From CBDCNH01 sp965219015 (GTDB taxonomy: Bacteria > Pseudomonadota > Alphaproteobacteria > Rhodobacterales > Rhodobacteraceae): a stretch of DNA of 64,000 nucleotides. Positions 8,155 to 15,852 of this stretch are shown piece by piece. The notes below the pieces were generated by a model. That model searched no databases, was not told where the DNA came from, and was given only the letters and a program-made list of their open reading frames with translations. Position numbers and translations under genes: made by a program. How positions within the stretch are numbered: position 1 is the first letter of the stretch; each line of letters opens with the position of its first letter. The stretch spans positions 930,001 to 994,000 of the forward strand of contig CBDCNH010000011.1 in the NCBI GenBank assembly GCA_965219015.1. The letters run 5' to 3'.

Positions 8155-9079
8155 GCATTTGTGCCTGCGCCTCCTGCCAGTCATTGTACGTCTGACCGGA
8201 GCCCACCACCCTCCATGTCAGCCGGCCGTTTACCTTTCGATCCAGCACAACTGCGGCCGCGGCGGAAAGGCTGTCAAAGGACCAAGGCCGCGCGAAGCGC
8301 AACTTGTTGAGACCGAGCGAGACGTCTTGAAGAACCAGAACGCCGTCACGGATCAGGGTTTCTTTCAGCCCGCCATAGCTTTGGTTTTGAACATAGCCCA
8401 TGCCGGTCAACGCCTCTGATCCTTCCAGCAAGATGAACTCGCCGGCTTCCTCGACCATCAGGGCCTGCACGCCGCTCTTGTGGCGGATCTCGAAGCGCAC
8501 CTCTCCGCTGGTCCGCTCCTCGACCGGCTCAGCGGTTTGCGTCACTGCCCTTGGTTGCGGCTTCAGCATGTCGAGGCCGATGACCGGCAGGATGATCTGC
8601 AGGTTGGCGAGGAACTGCTCCATGTTCGCCACATCGGCCTCGGGCAGGCGCCGTCGCATGGTGTCGGGTTGAGTGCCGTTATCGAGCGCCACGCGCCCGG
8701 CCCGTGCGGCGACCTGGATCAGCCGCGCCTCGAGGTACTCGGCATGGCCCTTCGACAGGTCGTCGTCGCTGGTGGTGACGGTGATCGCAGTTTCCCAGAA
8801 GTCGCGCTTCAGGACGCTCTGCTTGATCCGCTCGGCCACCGAATTGCCGGAACCAACGTAGGCGCGCGTGCCGCCGGGCTTCTCGGGGTCCGGGCCGGAC
8901 AGGATGTAGACGCCGGTCCGGTCCACCTCGGTCCGCGCCGTGAGGTCGCCGAACGCCGACGCGCCGGAGACGAAGAGGAGCCCCGTCCAGCCGTGGATGC
9001 TCGCCTTGCGAAGTCCGGTCGGCTTGCCGTCGACGAGAAAGAGCTGGATCGTGCGCCCGGACGTCTCCCCGGTGCTCAT
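8138..9079 (-). CDS. GIY-YIG nuclease-domain protein with C-terminal DUF4357, inserted in the carotenoid operon
   Basis: 313-aa protein. The GIY-YIG core is GVYILSG (near residue 57) followed by AYVGSGNSV (near 72), with the Arg of ERIKQS and the Glu of AEYLEARLI filling the usual catalytic positions. The C-terminal NGRLTWRVVGSGQTYNDW is a DUF4357 domain, often paired with such nucleases in restriction or defence settings. Base use is unlike the neighbours: 66 of 120 bases at 8281-8400 are G or C (55%), against roughly 70-85% in flanking crt genes. Both ends overlap the neighbours by 4 nt, and the gene lies exactly between two 20-bp direct repeats (938-bp period). This looks like a horizontally acquired gene that slotted into the operon. 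Whether it cuts DNA, protects the cell or is a homing-type element is unknown; no role in pigment synthesis is implied. Confidence 0.85.
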   Translation of the reverse strand: MSTGETSGRTIQLFLVDGKPTGLRKASIHGWTGLLFVSGASAFGDLTARTEVDRTGVYILSGPDPEKPGGTRAYVGSGNSVAERIKQSVLKRDFWETAITVTTSDDDLSKGHAEYLEARLIQVAARAGRVALDNGTQPDTMRRRLPEADVANMEQFLANLQIILPVIGLDMLKPQPRAVTQTAEPVEERTSGEVRFEIRHKSGVQALMVEEAGEFILLEGSEALTGMGYVQNQSYGGLKETLIRDGVLVLQDVSLGLNKLRFARPWSFDSLSAAAAVVLDRKVNGRLTWRVVGSGQTYNDWQEAQAQMQEAAE

Positions 9080-9092
9080 TCCGCCGCCTCCT
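9073..9092. repeat. 20-bp direct repeat, copy 2, flanking the GIY-YIG gene
   Basis: Identical to bases 8135-8154. On the minus strand it covers a Shine-Dalgarno (AGGAGG), the last codons and stop of the CrtN-like gene and the start of the GIY-YIG gene. Bases beyond the repeat differ between the two copies. Confidence 0.9.
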
Positions 9093-10617
9093 TCATCATC
9101 GTCCTGAGGAAGTCCGGCGCGGCGAGCCCCATGTCGGAGGCCGCGAGCGCGGAGGCGATCTTGGCGCTCTCGAAGATCGTCGGCAGCCCGCTGCCGGGAT
9201 GGGTGCCGCCGCCGGTGAGGTAGACGCCGTCGATGTCCTCGAAGCGGTTCCGCGGGCGCCAGTGCAGCATCTGCCCGAGATTGTGCGCGAGGTTGAACGT
9301 GGCGCCGCGGAAGATGCCCATGCGCTCCCAGTCGGCAGGTGTCACCATCCGCTCGGTGCGGATGCGGCGGCGCACGTCATGGCCGCAGAGCCGCTCGAGC
9401 CGGCCGAGGATCTTCTCGCGGTAGACGGGTGCCATCGTCTCCCAGTCGACGCCGCCCGAGAGGTTGCCGACGGGCACGAGGACGTAGAGCGTCGAGTGGC
9501 CCTCGGGCGCCAGCGTCGGGTCGGTGACGGAGGCGTTCTGCACGTAGATCGTGGGGTCCACCGGCGCGAGGCCTGCGTCGATCTCCTCGATGTTCTTGAG
9601 GTAGTCGTTGCTGAGGAAGATCGTATGGTGGTGCATGTCGTCGAAGCGGCCCTCGAGGCCGAGGTAGAGCATGAACGTCGAGCACGAGTACTTCTTCGCG
9701 TCGATGCGCGCGTCGGTCCAGCGGCGGCGGAGCCGGTTCGGCACGATCGCCCGCATCGTCGAGGCGAAATCGCCGTTCACCACCACGGCGTCCGCCGGAT
9801 GATAGCCGCGCTTCGTGCGCGCGCCCGTCGCGCGGCGGCCCTCGAACGTAAGCTCCTCGACCGGCTCCGAAAGCCGGATGTCGACGCCCATCTCGCGCCC
9901 CACCCGCGCCATCGCCTCGGGGATCGCGTTGCAGCCTCCGGTGGGGTGGAACACGCCGTGGCCGTACTCGACATGCGCCACGATGGTGAAGAGCGACGGG
10001 CACTTGAAGGGCGACATGCCGAGGTACTTCGACTGGAACGAGAACGCGAGCCGCACGTCGGGGTTCTTGAACCAGCGCCGCAGATCCTGGTCGACCGTGA
10101 GCCACGGCCGGAAGAGCGGGAACGCCCGCGCCATGTCGGCCCGCACGAGCGAGCGCGCGCCGTGGAACGGGCGCTGCAGGATGGGGCGGAACACGTCGAA
10201 CTTGGCGCGGTTCTCGGCGAGGTAGGCGGCCACGTTCCTCGCGTCGTCGGCGTCGATCTTCGCGACCTCCGCCTCGAGCCGCGCCACGTCGGGCGTCGCG
10301 TCGAAGCTCGCGCCGTCGTCGAACTGCAGGCGGTACATCGGGTCGAGCCGGGTCATCTCCACCTCGTCGTCGAACGACCGCCCGCAGGCGCGGAAGATCT
10401 CGCGCAGCACGTCGGGATAGAGGAAGAACGTCGGGCCGACGTCGAAGGTATAGCCGTCCTGCGCGAACGACGCGGTGCGCCCCCCGACGCGGTCGGACCG
10501 TTCGAGGACGGTCACTTCGGCGCCCGAGGCGCGCAGCATCATCGCCGTCGCGAGCCCTCCCGGCCCCGCCCCCACCACGACGACACGGCGGGGGGCGACA
10601 GCGCGGGAGACGTTCAT
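9076..10617 (-). CDS. crtN: CrtN-type C30 carotenoid desaturase (squalene/dehydrosqualene desaturase-like)
   Basis: 513-aa FAD-dependent desaturase. VVVVGAGPGGLATAM at residues 12-26 binds FAD; SCSTFMLYLGLEG in the middle and GVYLTGGGTHPGSGLPTIFESAK at the end are typical of CrtN and related phytoene desaturases. The start at 10617 (MNVSRAV) overlaps the DUF2141 stop by 4 nt; the frame stays open much further upstream but that extension has no family resemblance. With hpnCDE beside it and no crtB/crtE in view, squalene (C30) rather than phytoene (C40) is the likely substrate, as described for methylobacteria and planctomycetes. The C30 call is inference; sequence alone cannot rule out a C40 substrate. 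Confidence 0.85.
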   Translation of the reverse strand: MNVSRAVAPRRVVVVGAGPGGLATAMMLRASGAEVTVLERSDRVGGRTASFAQDGYTFDVGPTFFLYPDVLREIFRACGRSFDDEVEMTRLDPMYRLQFDDGASFDATPDVARLEAEVAKIDADDARNVAAYLAENRAKFDVFRPILQRPFHGARSLVRADMARAFPLFRPWLTVDQDLRRWFKNPDVRLAFSFQSKYLGMSPFKCPSLFTIVAHVEYGHGVFHPTGGCNAIPEAMARVGREMGVDIRLSEPVEELTFEGRRATGARTKRGYHPADAVVVNGDFASTMRAIVPNRLRRRWTDARIDAKKYSCSTFMLYLGLEGRFDDMHHHTIFLSNDYLKNIEEIDAGLAPVDPTIYVQNASVTDPTLAPEGHSTLYVLVPVGNLSGGVDWETMAPVYREKILGRLERLCGHDVRRRIRTERMVTPADWERMGIFRGATFNLAHNLGQMLHWRPRNRFEDIDGVYLTGGGTHPGSGLPTIFESAKIASALAASDMGLAAPDFLRTMMKEAAE

Positions 10618-11030
10618 TGAAAGTACCTCATGGTCAGTTTCAGTTGGCCGCCCGCTGCGGTCACGATCACCGCGGCGTCGGCGAAGCGCGGCGGCCCGCG
10701 GCGCATCGGCGCGTCGCGGCTGAAGCCGATGCCCTCCTTGGGCAGGATCAATCCGCGGTCGAGATCGCCGTTGCCGTTCTCGTCGTGGATCGCCTGGACG
10801 GCATAGGTGCCGGGCGGCACGCCGGTCACGGTCACGGTCTGGCCGGCCGGAGCCGTTCCGGTCCAGGGGCAGCCCGCCTTGGTGAAGAGGTTCTCGGGGC
10901 AGACCGCCACCATGACCTGACCGGACCGGTCGCGCAGGCCCTCGACATCGACGCGGATGTCGGCGGACAGCGCGGGCGCCGCCGCAAAGCCGAACGCCGC
11001 GGCGAAGAAGATGCTTGCTGGTCGGGGCAT
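10614..11030 (-). CDS. Secreted DUF2141 protein, first gene of the pigment operon
   Basis: 138 aa with a Sec signal peptide (about residues 1-22, cleavage after ALSA). The mature part shows the DUF2141 pattern: GLRDRSGQVMVAV, then HDENGNGDLDRG and KEGIGFSRDA, a beta-rich periplasmic fold that resembles calcium-binding EF-like acidic loops in the DxNxNGxxD segment. It leads the leftward run and overlaps the CrtN-like gene by 4 nt. DUF2141 genes are seen next to carotenoid or hopanoid genes in other bacteria; a role in holding or exporting a polar pigment at the envelope is speculation. Confidence 0.85.
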   Translation of the reverse strand: MPRPASIFFAAAFGFAAAPALSADIRVDVEGLRDRSGQVMVAVCPENLFTKAGCPWTGTAPAGQTVTVTGVPPGTYAVQAIHDENGNGDLDRGLILPKEGIGFSRDAPMRRGPPRFADAAVIVTAAGGQLKLTMRYFQ

Positions 11031-11202
11031 GGAGTGGTCCTAAGTTGGGCGGGACCGTGGCCGCAAGGCCGATCCGCCGCAAGGAGTTAGGACCAATTTC
11101 GATGCCGTCATGTGCAAGGCGCGGGATAATTCGGCAAACCCGAGGCTCCGCGCGAGGTCCGGCACGTCTGGGCGCAGAACCCGAGCCGACCGGTGCGGCC
11201 GC
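11031..11202. promoter_or_regulatory. Divergent promoter region of the two pigment operons
   Basis: 172 nt separating the leftward DUF2141-led operon from the rightward hpnCDE operon. Both operons must be driven from here, so it is the natural control point. I see no strong -35/-10 pair and no clear operator palindrome, so the assignment rests on layout. Confidence 0.5.
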
Positions 11203-12018
11203 GTGACGCGGGAGAACTTTCCCGTCGGATCGGTGCTGATCGCGCCTCGGCACCGGTCGGCGGTGCTCGCGTTCTACCGCTTCGCACGGGCGGCGGACGA
11301 TGTCGCGGACGATCCCGCGATGCCGACGCCCGCGAAGCTTTCGCGTCTCGACCGCTTCGCGGCGGGGCTCGACGGCGATCCCTCCGGAGCGCCGGAGGCC
11401 CTCGCTCTCGGCGGCGCCGCGCGAACCGAGGGGCGCGCGCTCCTCGGCGCGTTCCGGCAGGACGCCCGCGGGGCGGAGTACGAGACCTGGGACGACCTCG
11501 CGGCCTACTGCGCGATGTCGGCCGTCCCGGTCGGGCGGTTCCTCTTGGCGCTTCACAGCGGGCCGGCGGACGCCACAGGGTATGCCGACGCGCTCTGCAC
11601 GGCGCTGCAGGTCCTGAACCACCTGCAGGATCTCGGCCCGGACCACGTCGGCCTCGGACGCTGCTACATGCCGGGCGACTGGCGCCGCGCCGCGGGGGCT
11701 GCGCTGACGGACCTCGGGGCTCCCGCGCTGACGCCGGCGTGGCGCAGCGTCGCCGACCGCGCGCTTGATCGCTGCGACGCGCTTCTCGCCGCAGCGGCGC
11801 CGCTCCCCGCCGCGCTCGCCGACCGCCGCCTTGCCGGCGAGTCGCGGGCGACGCTGCACCTCGCGCGCGGGCTCGCGGCGGCGCTCCGCCGCGGCGATCC
11901 GCTGGCGCGCCGCATCCGGCCCTCGCGGTCGGCCTTTTTCGGCGCGGGGCTCCGCGGCCTCGCCGAGGTGCTGCGGCCCCGCCCGCGTCGTCCGCTGCCG
12001 ATGCCGAGCGGCGCGTGA
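11203..12018 (+). CDS. hpnC: HpnC, hydroxysqualene synthase
   Basis: 271-aa prenyl synthase of the squalene/phytoene synthase superfamily. In the HpnCDE route HpnD forms presqualene diphosphate from farnesyl diphosphate, HpnC converts it to hydroxysqualene and HpnE reduces it to squalene. HpnC hallmarks are ENFPVGS at the N-terminus and FYRFARAADDVADD (residues 24-37) with the first Asp-rich motif; a weaker second region is LNHLQDLGPDHVGLGRCYMP. The GTG at 11203 is chosen because family members begin just before ENFPVGS; an in-frame ATG at 11110 would add 31 residues with no resemblance to the family. It overlaps hpnD as GTGA. Confidence 0.9.
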   Translation: MTRENFPVGSVLIAPRHRSAVLAFYRFARAADDVADDPAMPTPAKLSRLDRFAAGLDGDPSGAPEALALGGAARTEGRALLGAFRQDARGAEYETWDDLAAYCAMSAVPVGRFLLALHSGPADATGYADALCTALQVLNHLQDLGPDHVGLGRCYMPGDWRRAAGAALTDLGAPALTPAWRSVADRALDRCDALLAAAAPLPAALADRRLAGESRATLHLARGLAAALRRGDPLARRIRPSRSAFFGAGLRGLAEVLRPRPRRPLPMPSGA

Positions 12019-12899
12019 CGGCCATCGCCGACCCGTCGTCGGCTCTCGAGGTGCGACGCGTCGTGGCGGCCTCGGGCTCGTCGTTCCTTGCAGGCATGCG
12101 GATCCTTCCCGCCGACCGCCGCGCCGCGATCTACGCGGTCTATGCCTTTTGCCGCCTTGTCGACGACATCGCCGACGGGACGGGAGTTGCGACGGGCGAC
12201 GGGCTCTGCGACGGACCGGGCACGCCTGCCGCGCGCGCCGCGGCGCTCGGCGCATGGGAGGCCGAACTCGCGCGCGTCCGTGCCGGCAGCCCCGCCACCG
12301 CCGTCGGCGCGGAGCTCCTCGCCGCCTCCCGCCGCTTCGCGCTGCCGCTCGAGGAACTCGACCGCATCGTCGAGGGGATGCGGATGGACGCGGCGGGCAT
12401 GGTCGCCCCCGATGCCGCCACGCTCGACCGCTACGTGCGCTGCGTCGCGGGCTCGGTCGGCATCCTGGCGATGCACGTCTTCGGCGCCTGGCGCGGGGCC
12501 GCGTCCGAGCGCTTCGCGCTGGCGCTCGCCCGCGGCATCCAGCTCACCAACATCCTGCGCGACGTGGCCGAGGACGCGGCGATCGGGCGCCTCTACGTCC
12601 CGGCGAGCGTCCTTGCCGCGACCGGCATCCCCGCGGTTCCGGCGACGGCAGCGCAGCATCCGGCGCTCCCCGAAGCGCGGAGGCTTCTCGGCCGCGACGC
12701 ACGCGCGAGCTTCCGTGACGCGGCCGACGAGATCCGGGCGCACGCCCGGCGCGCGCTCCTGCCGGCGCTCGTGATGATGGGCCCCTACGAGCGGCTGCTT
12801 CGCCGCATGGAGGCCGACTGGACGCGGCAGCCGCCGCCCAGGCCCGGCTGGCTGAAGGCGCTCGACGGCGCGCGCGGCGCGCTCATCGCGTTCCGGTGA
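12015..12899 (+). CDS. hpnD: HpnD, presqualene diphosphate synthase
   Basis: 294-aa squalene/phytoene synthase family enzyme. The Asp-rich motif YAFCRLVDDIADG is at residues 43-55 and the second one, IQLTNILRDVAEDA, near 176-189; GRLYVP follows. These are the diphosphate/Mg2+ sites of the family. It overlaps hpnC and hpnE by 4 nt each (GTGA), so the three proteins are translationally coupled. It condenses two farnesyl diphosphates to presqualene diphosphate. A phytoene synthase is the main alternative, but the hpnC and hpnE neighbours argue strongly for the squalene route. Confidence 0.92.
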   Translation: MTAIADPSSALEVRRVVAASGSSFLAGMRILPADRRAAIYAVYAFCRLVDDIADGTGVATGDGLCDGPGTPAARAAALGAWEAELARVRAGSPATAVGAELLAASRRFALPLEELDRIVEGMRMDAAGMVAPDAATLDRYVRCVAGSVGILAMHVFGAWRGAASERFALALARGIQLTNILRDVAEDAAIGRLYVPASVLAATGIPAVPATAAQHPALPEARRLLGRDARASFRDAADEIRAHARRALLPALVMMGPYERLLRRMEADWTRQPPPRPGWLKALDGARGALIAFR

Positions 12900-14155
12900 C
12901 GGGACCGACGGCGCGGCACGTCCATGTCGTCGGCGCGGGACTGGCCGGGCTCGCCGCGGCGGTCGTGCTCGCCGAAGACGCAGCGACGCGCGTCACGGTA
13001 TGGGACGCCTCGCCGAAGGCCGGCGGGCGCTGCCGCAGCTATCACGACACGCGGCTCGACCGGGTGCTCGACAACGGCAACCACCTCATCCTGTCGGGCA
13101 ACGCCGCCGTCCTCGAGCACGCTGCCCGCATCGGCGCGCGCGACCGGCTCGAGGTGCTCCCCGACGCGGCCTTCCCGTTCGTCGACCTCGACGGCGGCGC
13201 CCGCTGGACCGTGCGGATCCCGCGCACGCCGCTCGGCGGGCTCCGGCGCGACGCGCGGCCCCGCGGCGCCCGGATCGGCGAGCTTGCGGGCGCGCTCACC
13301 CTGCTCCTCGCCGGGCGCGGCCGCACCGTGGCGGAGGCCGTGCGCGGACGCGGGCCGATGTGGCGCGCGTTCTGGGAGCCAATGACGCTCGCGGTCCTCA
13401 ACACGCCGCCCGAGACCGCGTCCGCCGCCCTCCTCGCCACGGCGATGCGGCAGAGCTTCTTCCGGGGCGCCGCGGCCTGCCGCCCGGTGATCGCACCCGG
13501 CGGTCTCGGCGCAGCCCTCGTCGATCCGGCGGTCGCGATGCTGAAGGCGCGGGGCGCCGCCTTGCGGTTCCGCGCGCCCCTTGCCGGCATCGAGGTCGCG
13601 ACCGGCCGCGTCCGCGCGCTTCGCATCGGCGGCGATCGCGTCGGCATCGGCCCCCGCGACGCCGTGATCCTTGCCGTGCCGCCGGCAGCGCTCGCGCAGG
13701 TCATGCCGGAGGTCGAGGCGCCCGGTCCCGGCCTCGCGATCCTCAACGCGCATTTCCGCACGGACCCCGCGTTCGCCGCCGCCCTGCCGCCGATCCTCGG
13801 CGTGCTCGGCGGCGCGGTGCACTGGATCTTCACCCGCGGCGACGTGGTCAGCGTCACCGTCTCGGCGGCGGAGAGCTTCGCGCTCTGGGGTGCGCCGAAG
13901 GAGGCGGTGCTCGCCCGGCTCTGGGCCGACATCGCGGCGGCAGGCGGCGGCGCGCCACCGCCGCTGGCCGCGCGCCTCCTGATCGAGCGCCGCGCCACCT
14001 TCGCGCAGACCCCCGCCGAGGCCGCGCGCCGCCCCGCGATGCGAACCCTGCACGCCAACCTGATGCTCGCGGGCGATCACACCGCGACAGGCCTCCCCGC
14101 CACGATCCTCGGCGCCGTCACCTCGGGCGTCGCCGCGGCCCGCGCGCTTGGCTGA
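12896..14155 (+). CDS. hpnE: HpnE, hydroxysqualene dehydroxylase (squalene-forming)
   Basis: 419-aa FAD amine-oxidase-like protein that reduces hydroxysqualene to squalene. VHVVGAGLAGLAAAVVL (residues 9-25) binds FAD, and the HpnE signature WDASPKAGGRCRSYHD ... DNGNHLILSGN lies within residues 36-68. The C-terminus LMLAGDHTATGLPATILGAVTSG closes the flavin site. GTG start overlaps the hpnD stop. Downstream, the DUF4396 gene converges with only 5 nt between stops. No shc or other hopanoid gene is present in the window, so squalene may feed the neighbouring crt genes, hopanoids encoded elsewhere, or both. Confidence 0.92.
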   Translation: MTGPTARHVHVVGAGLAGLAAAVVLAEDAATRVTVWDASPKAGGRCRSYHDTRLDRVLDNGNHLILSGNAAVLEHAARIGARDRLEVLPDAAFPFVDLDGGARWTVRIPRTPLGGLRRDARPRGARIGELAGALTLLLAGRGRTVAEAVRGRGPMWRAFWEPMTLAVLNTPPETASAALLATAMRQSFFRGAAACRPVIAPGGLGAALVDPAVAMLKARGAALRFRAPLAGIEVATGRVRALRIGGDRVGIGPRDAVILAVPPAALAQVMPEVEAPGPGLAILNAHFRTDPAFAAALPPILGVLGGAVHWIFTRGDVVSVTVSAAESFALWGAPKEAVLARLWADIAAAGGGAPPPLAARLLIERRATFAQTPAEAARRPAMRTLHANLMLAGDHTATGLPATILGAVTSGVAAARALG

Positions 14156-14160
14156 CCGGC

Positions 14161-14844
14161 TCACATGGCTTCCTTGACGCCGCGCCGGATCAGGATCCAG
14201 TTCACCGGATAGGCCGTGGCAAACCCGGCCAGCATCGCGATCTGCATGACGAACCAGAACTCCGGCGTCGTGGCCTCGAGACGCGCTCCGAGCAGGCGCT
14301 CGAAGACCCAGAACTGCGCGAGCCCCATGACGCCGTACATGCCGACCTGCCATGCGGTCAGCGAGAAGAAATCGACCCGCGCCGCCACGACGATGCCCCG
14401 GGCGAGCCCGAGACCCCGCATCGGCGCGATGGTGAAATACTGGAACGCCACGCCGAGCCCGAACGCCACGACGTAGTCGAGCCCCCACTGCGCGAAGATC
14501 GGCTCCGCGACGAGGGCCGGATAGCCGAAGGCCGCGAGCACGCCCGGCGCCGCCAGCACCAGCGCCTCGGCCAGGATGTCGCCGAGCGTGCAGCCCGCGC
14601 CGCAATGCGTCGCGCCCCTGGCGACGATGACGGCGAAGGGGGCGTCCGCGCCGCCCGCCCGCCCGTAGCGGCGGTAGAACCACAGCGCGAGCACCGAGGC
14701 ATAGAGCCCCGTCAGCGGCCAGACGATGCCCATGATCCACATCTTCTGCGGATGCCGCCGGACATCGGCCGCGATCCCGAGGCACGATGCGACCCCGAGC
14801 CCGAGCATCGCCCACGACAGGCCGGTGAGCCAGGACGGAACCAT
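14161..14844 (-). CDS. DUF4396 multi-pass membrane protein
   Basis: 227 aa with about six hydrophobic helices. The central THCGAGCTLGDILAE motif with paired cysteines is the signature of DUF4396. Function of the family is not established; the conserved His/Cys cluster could bind metal. Start at 14844 (MVPSWLTG) places the first membrane helix right after the N-terminus; an upstream ATG at 14955 would run into the start of the divergent amidase gene. The gene converges on hpnE. Confidence 0.82.
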   Translation of the reverse strand: MVPSWLTGLSWAMLGLGVASCLGIAADVRRHPQKMWIMGIVWPLTGLYASVLALWFYRRYGRAGGADAPFAVIVARGATHCGAGCTLGDILAEALVLAAPGVLAAFGYPALVAEPIFAQWGLDYVVAFGLGVAFQYFTIAPMRGLGLARGIVVAARVDFFSLTAWQVGMYGVMGLAQFWVFERLLGARLEATTPEFWFVMQIAMLAGFATAYPVNWILIRRGVKEAM

Positions 14845-14941
14845 GACGCCGAACGCAGGGCGGACGACAGATGTTTCATGGTGGAGCGGATTGCGGGCGA
14901 CGCCGCGCCGGGCGACAACCGGCGCGAAGGGAGCCCGCGCC

Positions 14942-15805
14942 ATGCCCAGCGACACGTCTTATAACCAGCCTGATGACACGCTTCGGCTCTGCGTCGCGCA
15001 GATGACCTCGACGAACCGCCACGCCGGCAACGTCGCGACGCTTGAGCGGGCCGCGGCATACGCCGCCGCCGCGGGCTGCGCGCTCCTCGCCTTGCCGGAA
15101 GGTGCGGGGATGCTGAACCGCGACCGAGACGACGCGCGCCGCCAGATCGTCGACGCCGCGGACGACCCGTTCATTGCCGCCGCCCGTGACGCCGCCCGCC
15201 GCCACGGCCTCTGGATCGAGACCGGCAGCACGCCCGTGCGCGCGCCCGACGGCCGCTTCCTCAACCACGCCGACCTGATCGACGCCGAAGGCCGTATCGT
15301 CGCCTCCTACGACAAGATCCACCTCTTCGACGTCTTCCTCGACGGCCGCCCCGCCAGCGCGGAATCGAGCCGCTACGCGCCGGGCGAGACGGCCGTGCTC
15401 GCCGCGACGCCCTGGGGACCGTTCGGCCTCTCGGTCTGCTACGACCTGCGCTTCCCGCATCTCTACCGCGACTACGCCAAGGCGGGCGCCGCCGTGCTCT
15501 TCGTGCCCTCCGCCTTCACGGTGCCGACCGGGGAGGCACACTGGGAGGTGCTGCTGCGCGCCCGCGCCATCGAGACCGGCGCCTTCGTCGTCGCGGCGGC
15601 ACAGGTCGGACAGCACGACGACGGGCGCACGACCTGGGGCCACAGCCTCGTCGTCGACCCCTGGGGCCGCGTGATCCTCGACATGGGCACCGAACCGGGG
15701 CACGCCGTGGTCGACCTCGACCTCGGCCTCGTAACCGCCGCCCGGCGCCAGATCCCGTCGCTCGCGAACGAACGCCCGTACCGGCTCACCGAGGCGCTGA
15801 AATAG
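14942..15805 (+). CDS. Nitrilase-superfamily amidase, Nit1/deaminated-glutathione amidase type
   Basis: 287-aa carbon-nitrogen hydrolase. The catalytic triad is visible: Glu53 in LALPEGAG, Lys125 in YDKIHLFD and Cys166 in LSVCYDLRFPHLYR. The DKIHLFDVFLDG stretch and overall length match the Nit branch that removes side-product deaminated glutathione and related omega-amides. The start at 14942 follows an AAGGGAG-like site; the frame is open further upstream but overlaps the divergent DUF4396 gene. It stands alone here, without the glutaredoxin gene that often accompanies it. Confidence 0.88.
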   Translation: MPSDTSYNQPDDTLRLCVAQMTSTNRHAGNVATLERAAAYAAAAGCALLALPEGAGMLNRDRDDARRQIVDAADDPFIAAARDAARRHGLWIETGSTPVRAPDGRFLNHADLIDAEGRIVASYDKIHLFDVFLDGRPASAESSRYAPGETAVLAATPWGPFGLSVCYDLRFPHLYRDYAKAGAAVLFVPSAFTVPTGEAHWEVLLRARAIETGAFVVAAAQVGQHDDGRTTWGHSLVVDPWGRVILDMGTEPGHAVVDLDLGLVTAARRQIPSLANERPYRLTEALK

Positions 15806-15852
15806 TCTCTCCGAAAGAATTGGAGTTCCCTACGTTATCAAATTGAGGTCTG

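Noticed and set aside
8138..9079. GIY-YIG protein as UvrC or a SLX1-like repair enzyme
   Set aside because: It lacks UvrC's UVR, RNase H-like and HhH domains and the short SLX1 layout; the C-terminal DUF4357 points to the accessory nuclease group.
10618..12255. Upstream extension of the CrtN-like frame to 12255
   Set aside because: It would run antisense through DUF2141 and hpnC, is Arg-rich, and the family N-terminus plus the ATGA overlap fix the start at 10617.
3631..14155. Interpretation as a classical C40 (phytoene/lycopene/spheroidene) cluster
   Set aside because: There is no crtE, crtB, crtY or crtC/D/F; the two synthase-like genes carry HpnC and HpnD signatures next to HpnE, and tailoring genes match C30 glycosyl-ester pathways.
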